This document shows, piece after piece, positions 31,148 through 36,072 of a stretch of DNA of 36,072 nucleotides. Origin of the DNA: Elusimicrobiaceae bacterium (GTDB lineage Bacteria > Elusimicrobiota > Elusimicrobia > Elusimicrobiales > Elusimicrobiaceae); the NCBI GenBank assembly GCA_017646765.1, contig JAGCMD010000055.1, positions 1 to 36,072 on the forward strand, in the 5' to 3' direction. A program made the translations under genes and the position numbers. The notes under the pieces were generated by a model. It saw only the letters and a list, made by a program, of their open reading frames with translations, was not told where the DNA came from and did no database searches. How positions within the stretch are numbered: position 1 is the first letter of the stretch; every line of letters starts with the position of its first letter.

Positions 31148-34100
31148 TTATTTAAACGTCCAGGCGTTTCCCCAGGTGTTTTCTATATACTCCATCAGAC
31201 CTTTGTGCAGCAAGATACGTTTGTTGGTGCGGATACGATGAAGCTTGGAAGGATCTTCTTTAGAGGGAACTTCTAAAAATACCGTGGTTGTGCCGCGTGT
31301 CATATCTAAGTAACTTTTCAATTTTTCCAATTGTTCTTTGGTATACCCGACCGGCAGACGAACGGTAAATTCTTTGGCCAGATTGGAAAGCAAATCGGTA
31401 ATGTTGCTAACGTCTTGCAAGTTGAGTTCAATACGTGCGCTGTCATCATCGGTACGGATGTCCCCCATAAAATTTAAGATAGCGTTGGGCGCCAAGAGGG
31501 CTCCCGTGGTTTCATATGTACGAGAGAAAACGTTGACGGGCAAGGAACCGGTACAATCTTCAATTACCAACTGGGCCCAATCTTTTTTAGTTTTTTTATT
31601 TTGACGGCGTTTAAACAACGTAATAATGCCCAGCACATTTAAACGTCCGGTCGCCCGCCCCTCCAAAATATCAATAATGGGCGTGGCGCGGAGCCGAGCC
31701 AAATTGTGTTGGTATTTTTCCATCGGGTGTCCGCTAAAGAAAAGCCCCAGCACTTCTTTCTCAAAACCTAGCAGCTCCGTACGACTAAGCGGGACGGCTT
31801 TAACCGTCGGTGCTTGTTTAACACTGACCATAGAAGAAAAATCGTCCCCAAACAAACTGGCCGTGTTATTTTGTTGGCGGTCACGCGCTAAGCGGTGGGC
31901 TGCCTCCACCACTGCATCCAAATTGGCGAGTGCGTCTGCCCGCGTTTTGCGCGGATCTTGACCCGGCGCCGTAGAATCAAACGCACCGGCTTTAATAAGA
32001 CTTTCCATTGTTTTCTTATTGACGCTCTCCGCCAAGGCCGGACGATTGCACAGGTCTTCCAGAGAAGTATATTTGCCGTTTTCCTTTCGCTCACGGGCAA
32101 TCAGTGCGCAGGCATCTTCCCCGGAATTTTTGATAGCATTTAACGCATAACGGATACACTCTTTGCCGTCTTTTTCTTCTACCGAAAATTCCGGTTCGGA
32201 CGCATTCACATCCGGCGGCAAAATTTCAAAACCTTGTTTTTTGGCTTCCGCCAAATACGTCACAATTTTGTTTTCCTTATCATCGGCGCCAATGGCATTG
32301 TGCCCGATTTCGTTGGTAAGCGCCGCGCACATAAATTCTATAGGATAATTGGCTTTTAAATACGCCGTTTGATAGGACACCAGCGCGTAGGCGTAGGAGT
32401 GTGATTTATTGAACCCGTACCCGGCAAACGCTTTCATCTGTTCGTAAATGTGACTGCCGACTTTTTCGGGGATTTTGTTGACTTTACACCCGTCAATAAA
32501 CTTGCGGCCGAATTTTTCCATTACGTCAATTTTTTTCTTTCCCATGGCTTTGCGCAGGGTATCGGCCTCGCCGGGAGTAAATCCGCCCAAACGTTTGGAA
32601 ATTTCCATAATTTGCTCTTGATAAAGCATACAACCGTACGTATCTTTCAGCGGCTCCTCCAAGAGCGGCGTTTCGTAAACGATTTTTTCTTGTCCGTTTT
32701 TGCGCCGCACATACGTATCCATCATACCCGACTCCATGGGGCCCGGACGGTACAACGCCACCAAGGCGGACAAATCGCTGAATTTGGCCGGTTGTAATTT
32801 TTTAATTAAATCACGCATACCGCCGCTTTCTAATTGGAAAATACCCAATGTTTGGCAAGCCGAAAGCATGTCATACGTTTTTTTATCATCCAGCGGAATT
32901 TTGTTAATATCAAAATCGGGGTTGTGGCGGGCGCGAATCATTTTTTCGGCATTATCAATGACCGTCAGCGTACGCAGCCCTAAAAAGTCCATCTTAAGTA
33001 ACCCTAAATTAGAACAAGGCTCCCCTTCAAATTGGGTAGTAATAACGTCTTTAGCTCCGCGCGCGAGCGGCACATATTCGGAAACGGCCTCTTTCGTAAT
33101 CAATACGCCGGCAGCGTGTATACCCGTATGACGTTTTAACCCTTCAATTTTTTGCGCCATATCAAACAAACGCTTGCTTTGCGGATTATTGTTTATTTCG
33201 TTGCGCAGTTCGTTAATTTCAAGCGCTTTTTCAAGCGTCATTTTGGGGTCGTTGGGAATCATTTTGGCAATACGGTTGGCGTCGGCCAGCGGCACTTCCA
33301 GCACGCGGGCCACGTCTTTAATAGCCAGTTTGGCTTTCATCGTACCGAACGTAATAATCTGAGAAACTTTGTCGTGCCCGTATTTGTTGCGCACGTAATC
33401 AATCACGCGCTCGCGCCCGGCATCGGACATATCAATATCCAAATCGGGCATACTGACGCGGTCCGGGTTCAAAAAGCGTTCAAAAAGCAGTTTGTTCTGT
33501 ATGGGGTCAATGCGGGTAATGTCCAAACTGTACGCCACTAACGACCCGGCGCCGGAGCCGCGCCCCGGGCCTATGGGAATATCGTGCGCCCGGGCCCAGT
33601 TGATAAAATCTTGCACGATCAGGAAATAACAATCAAACCCCATAGTGATAATAACGTTAAATTCAAATTCCAACTGCTTCCAATATTCTTCCGGCACGTT
33701 GCCGTTCATTTTTTTGGTAAGCCCCTTGCGGCACAAATCTTTAAAATATTCCTGCGAGTTGGGATACGGCGCCGGAATATCAAAATTAGGCAAGATAAAC
33801 CCGTGTTTAGGAAATTCCAAATTGCATTTTTCGGCAATTTCTAACGTATTTTTGCACGCTTCGGGCGTGTGGGAGAAAAGCGCGCACATCTCATCCGGCG
33901 ATTTAAAATACAACTCGTGCGACATTTTCATACGGTTGGGATCATTTAAGGTTTTGCCCGTAGAAATACAAACATGTACGTCGTGCGCCTCCCAATCTTC
34001 TTTTTTCTCGTAGTGGCAATCGTTCGTAGCCACTACGGGAATACCCGTTAGTTTGGCTACGTCTTTTAACAAAGGCAGCGACTCTACTTCCTCGCGGATG

Positions 34101-34648
34101 CCGTGGTCCATCAGTTCAATATAATAGTTACCTTGTCCAAAAATACTTTCGTACTCTTTAGCCAGCGCACACGCTTTTTCTATACCGCCCGGCTCGCGCA
34201 CGTATTGCGACAAAAACCCCTTCAAACACCCCGACATACATAAAAGTCCGCCCGCGTGCTGAGCCAAAATCTCCTTATCAATGCGCGGATGATAATAAAA
34301 TCCGTCCACCCACGCCATGGAGTTTAATTTCATTAAATTGAGATACCCTTCGTGGTTGCGGGCCAGCAGCGTTAAGTGTCCGGTGCGGGATTTGTCTTTT
34401 TCTTTATATTTCCCCTCGGTAATGTAAAACTCGCAGCCGATAATGGGCTTAATACCCGCCTCTTTGGCAGACGCGTAAAAATCAAGCGCGCCGTAGAGGT
34501 TGCCGTGATCGGTAATGGCCATGGCGGGGATGCCTTGCTTGGCAAGCCCCTGCAAGAATTTAGACGGCTTGTGATTTTCCGATACGCGTAGCATTCCGTC
34601 CAAGAGCGAATACTCGGTATGATTATGCAGTTGTACAAATTCAGCCAT
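31148..34648 (-). CDS. dnaE: DNA polymerase III alpha subunit
   Basis: The 1166-residue replicative polymerase (C family, DnaE type) begins with a PHP domain (LHNHTEYSLLDG, AITDHGNLYG). The palm carries GPGRGSGAGSLVAY and catalytic Asp402 and Asp404 in PDLDIDMSD, matching E. coli positions 401 and 403. Helix-hairpin-helix and an OB-fold (GRLNVLGIITLFKRRQNKK region) follow. Length fits E. coli DnaE (1160). The start has AGGA 6 bases upstream, in a 44-base divergent gap shared with the Nudix gene. Confidence 0.98.
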   Translation of the reverse strand: MAEFVQLHNHTEYSLLDGMLRVSENHKPSKFLQGLAKQGIPAMAITDHGNLYGALDFYASAKEAGIKPIIGCEFYITEGKYKEKDKSRTGHLTLLARNHEGYLNLMKLNSMAWVDGFYYHPRIDKEILAQHAGGLLCMSGCLKGFLSQYVREPGGIEKACALAKEYESIFGQGNYYIELMDHGIREEVESLPLLKDVAKLTGIPVVATNDCHYEKKEDWEAHDVHVCISTGKTLNDPNRMKMSHELYFKSPDEMCALFSHTPEACKNTLEIAEKCNLEFPKHGFILPNFDIPAPYPNSQEYFKDLCRKGLTKKMNGNVPEEYWKQLEFEFNVIITMGFDCYFLIVQDFINWARAHDIPIGPGRGSGAGSLVAYSLDITRIDPIQNKLLFERFLNPDRVSMPDLDIDMSDAGRERVIDYVRNKYGHDKVSQIITFGTMKAKLAIKDVARVLEVPLADANRIAKMIPNDPKMTLEKALEINELRNEINNNPQSKRLFDMAQKIEGLKRHTGIHAAGVLITKEAVSEYVPLARGAKDVITTQFEGEPCSNLGLLKMDFLGLRTLTVIDNAEKMIRARHNPDFDINKIPLDDKKTYDMLSACQTLGIFQLESGGMRDLIKKLQPAKFSDLSALVALYRPGPMESGMMDTYVRRKNGQEKIVYETPLLEEPLKDTYGCMLYQEQIMEISKRLGGFTPGEADTLRKAMGKKKIDVMEKFGRKFIDGCKVNKIPEKVGSHIYEQMKAFAGYGFNKSHSYAYALVSYQTAYLKANYPIEFMCAALTNEIGHNAIGADDKENKIVTYLAEAKKQGFEILPPDVNASEPEFSVEEKDGKECIRYALNAIKNSGEDACALIARERKENGKYTSLEDLCNRPALAESVNKKTMESLIKAGAFDSTAPGQDPRKTRADALANLDAVVEAAHRLARDRQQNNTASLFGDDFSSMVSVKQAPTVKAVPLSRTELLGFEKEVLGLFFSGHPMEKYQHNLARLRATPIIDILEGRATGRLNVLGIITLFKRRQNKKTKKDWAQLVIEDCTGSLPVNVFSRTYETTGALLAPNAILNFMGDIRTDDDSARIELNLQDVSNITDLLSNLAKEFTVRLPVGYTKEQLEKLKSYLDMTRGTTTVFLEVPSKEDPSKLHRIRTNKRILLHKGLMEYIENTWGNAWTFK

Positions 34649-34680
34649 GGTATATCCTGTATGATAAGCGGGAAAAAGTG

Positions 34681-34686
34681 TAAAAT
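34681..34686 (+). promoter_or_regulatory. -10 element of the Nudix gene, leaderless type
   Basis: TAAAAT is followed by ATATCT and then ATG, so the expected transcription start coincides with the start codon. No Shine-Dalgarno and no clear -35 are visible. Confidence 0.45.
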
Positions 34687-34692
34687 ATATCT

Positions 34693-35235
34693 ATGAAACA
34701 TTATAGTAAATTAAAAGAGTCAAAGATTTCTTCCCAAACCTTATATAAAGGGGTATTGGACGTAAAATTAGATGAAGTTAAATTGGTTAACGGCAACAAA
34801 AGCGTGCGGATTTATCTAAAGCACCGCGGCGCGAGCGGTATTTTGCCGGTAGAAAACGGCTTTGTGTATTTAGTGGAACAGTTCCGCTACCCGGTAGGAA
34901 CGGCCACGCTGGAAATTCCGGCCGGCAAACGCGAGCCGGGGCAAAGTTTTTTAACCTGCGCGCGGGCGGAGCTTAAACAAGAAACGGGGTTGACAGCGCG
35001 CTCGCTTAAAGAAATTTTAGTATTTCACCCGTGTAATGCGTTTTCCAATGAAGTACAGCATTTGTATGTAGCCACCGGGCTAAGCCGCGGAAAAACGAAC
35101 TTAGATGAAGACGAGTTTATTAACGTCAAAAAAATCCCGCTAAAAAAGGCCTACAGCATGATTAAAAATGGTCAAATTACAGATGCCAAGACCATCTTGT
35201 CGTTGCAGTGGTATAAATTGAATCATCAAAAATAA
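34693..35235 (+). CDS. Nudix-family protein, ADP-ribose pyrophosphatase-like, with degenerate Nudix box
   Basis: The 180-residue protein has the NudF/ADPRase-like fold order: VYLVEQFRYPVG, EIPAGKREPGQ, the helix to QETGL, and a later acidic LDEDEF segment. The Nudix box G-x5-E-x7-R-E-U-x-E-E-x-G-U here has Gln84 for the first Glu, Ala92 for Arg and Gln96 for the first Glu of the EE pair. Glu93, Glu97 and Gly99 remain. Loss of one metal ligand suggests altered or weak hydrolysis. It is divergent from dnaE and ends at a strong terminator. Confidence 0.88.
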   Translation: MKHYSKLKESKISSQTLYKGVLDVKLDEVKLVNGNKSVRIYLKHRGASGILPVENGFVYLVEQFRYPVGTATLEIPAGKREPGQSFLTCARAELKQETGLTARSLKEILVFHPCNAFSNEVQHLYVATGLSRGKTNLDEDEFINVKKIPLKKAYSMIKNGQITDAKTILSLQWYKLNHQK

Positions 35236-35251
35236 TTTGGGAATAAAACCG

Positions 35252-35289
35252 CATAAACATCCCCCGGTTTTGCCGGGGGATGTTTTATG
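35252..35289. terminator. Bidirectional terminator between the Nudix gene and the last gene
   Basis: ACATCCCCCGG-TTTTG-CCGGGGGATGT (35257-35283), extended by CATAA/TTTTATG with one bulge and followed by TTT, lies between converging genes. Confidence 0.88.
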
Positions 35290-35299
35290 TAAAGACTTT

Positions 35300-36072
35300 C
35301 TAATTAGCCCGTTTTGGCACGCCTCGGAATAAATCGCGCGTAGCTAGCGGAACAAATTCTGGATCTGGAGAAGGCGTATCCGGCTCAGCATCTGGCTCAA
35401 TAAGCGGTAGTTTTTTAATCGGTAGGCTTTTAATCGGTAGGCTTTTGCCTGGTGCTGCTTTTTGGCGTTGCAACAGAATTTCAATAATTGGATTTATCGC
35501 ACCTTGACAATACAATTCCTCCCGCACGCTGTCTTTAAGGGCCTGGGCCAAAGAGCACATCCTCTCTTTTGGCGCCAGCCTTGGATTAAGTACCAGCACC
35601 GCTTCATAATCCCTCATCGCTTTTAGCGCCATATCCCGGTCCAAAACAGGAGCAACCTCAACTTCACGGGAAGGCACCCCTTGCCGGTGGTAAGTCTCCG
35701 CACGCACTAAGTACATATACGGCATCCGGGGGCTTTCCATCAGCCGGGGGCTTCCTTCTATTGCCCGGGTAGCATAGTCAATCGCCTTAGCAGCATCTGT
35801 ATCCGTTAACTCGCCATAATGCCGCACTCCGCCAATGGGCGTAGCATAAATAACGGCAGCGTTGAAATAATCCCGATACGGATATTCGCCCTTGCGCGCT
35901 AGACGCGATTTGGCCAACTGGCCTATCTCGTGCTTAATTTCCGGCTCCAAGAATCCTTGCCCGTTAAAATAAACCGGCAGAAAATCCTCTAAATGCTGAT
36001 CGGCTTCTTCAGGTGGAAAATCGCCATATAAATACGGATCCTGGGGGGCTTGCGCAAAGGCAACTCCCGTAA
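35300..36072 (-). CDS. Exported hypothetical protein, probably TPR-like, 5' end outside window
   Basis: The frame stays open from the stop at 35300 to the right edge, giving 257 residues without the start. The first visible residues (TGVAFAQAPQDPYLYG) look like the end of a signal peptide with cleavage after AFA, so little of the N-terminus is missing. The middle has helical repeat-like segments (DAAKAIDYATRAIEGSPRL, then MALKAMRDYEAVLVLNPRL) typical of tetratricopeptide repeats. The C-terminal part is low-complexity, with SLPIK repeated and Pro/Asp/Glu-rich sequence. Function is unknown. The TTG at 35950 is only an internal codon. Confidence 0.7.
   Translation of the reverse strand, partial: TGVAFAQAPQDPYLYGDFPPEEADQHLEDFLPVYFNGQGFLEPEIKHEIGQLAKSRLARKGEYPYRDYFNAAVIYATPIGGVRHYGELTDTDAAKAIDYATRAIEGSPRLMESPRMPYMYLVRAETYHRQGVPSREVEVAPVLDRDMALKAMRDYEAVLVLNPRLAPKERMCSLAQALKDSVREELYCQGAINPIIEILLQRQKAAPGKSLPIKSLPIKKLPLIEPDAEPDTPSPDPEFVPLATRDLFRGVPKRAN

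Noticed and set aside
31131-31150. Terminator after dnaE
   Set aside because: Only a 4-bp stem (ACCC/GGGT) around six T is possible and it overlaps the stop codon; too weak to call.

Overview
The window looks like chromosome from a Gram-negative (diderm) bacterium. Outer-membrane proteins, signal peptides, a lipobox lipoprotein and an RND efflux system support this. My best guess is Elusimicrobiota, based on the mix of a PfaA/HglE-like megasynthase, a pilin-like domain joined to RDD, an ATP-type PEP carboxykinase and Chlamydia-like genes. That assignment is inference from memory, not a database result. The layout is dense: 27 complete genes, two partial genes at the window edges, and two tRNA genes.

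Left part (1-6500). A very large gene runs off the left edge on the minus strand. It encodes a type I polyketide/fatty-acid synthase with the order KS-AT-KS-ACP-ACP-ACP... Its ACP repeats have Thr where phosphopantetheine-bearing Ser is expected. The 330-base gap upstream holds a cluster of TTTTGCG/CGCAAAA palindromes that may encode a small RNA. A ferritin-like diiron protein follows. Then, on the plus strand, tRNA-Pro(UGG) is followed after 7 bases by a C39-like peptidase gene that overlaps an oligopeptide-binding lipoprotein gene. A small membrane protein with an HEAGH zinc motif faces them.

Middle (10200-14460). A three-gene operon encodes an OprB-type porin, a pyruvoyl-dependent arginine decarboxylase and an APC-family antiporter. 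This is the composition and order of the chlamydial aaxABC arginine-agmatine system. A sirtuin with its own promoter follows.

Translation block (14460-20520, minus strand). The order is fmt, a PASTA protein, rpe, rpsP, khpA, trmD, rplS, with rimM absent from its usual place before trmD. Upstream of fmt lies about 670 bases without genes, filled with hairpin repeats, two of which show compensatory base changes, ending at tRNA-Ser(CGA). The tRNA has a long GNRA-capped hairpin in its 3' trailer. Next comes an RDD membrane protein fused to a type IV pilin-like domain.

Right part (20640-36072). A plus-strand group encodes an Mrp-type Fe-S ATPase, an aspartate-type aminotransferase, PEP carboxykinase and a SWIB-domain protein. 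On the minus strand are dnaE and a complete tetR-OMF-MFP-RND efflux operon with a clear palindromic operator over its promoter. A Nudix protein with a degenerate Nudix box is divergent from dnaE. The window ends in a partial gene for an exported, probably TPR-like protein.

Three genes (fmt, tetR, the Nudix gene) have a -10 hexamer exactly 6 bases before ATG and no Shine-Dalgarno sequence, which suggests leaderless transcripts.
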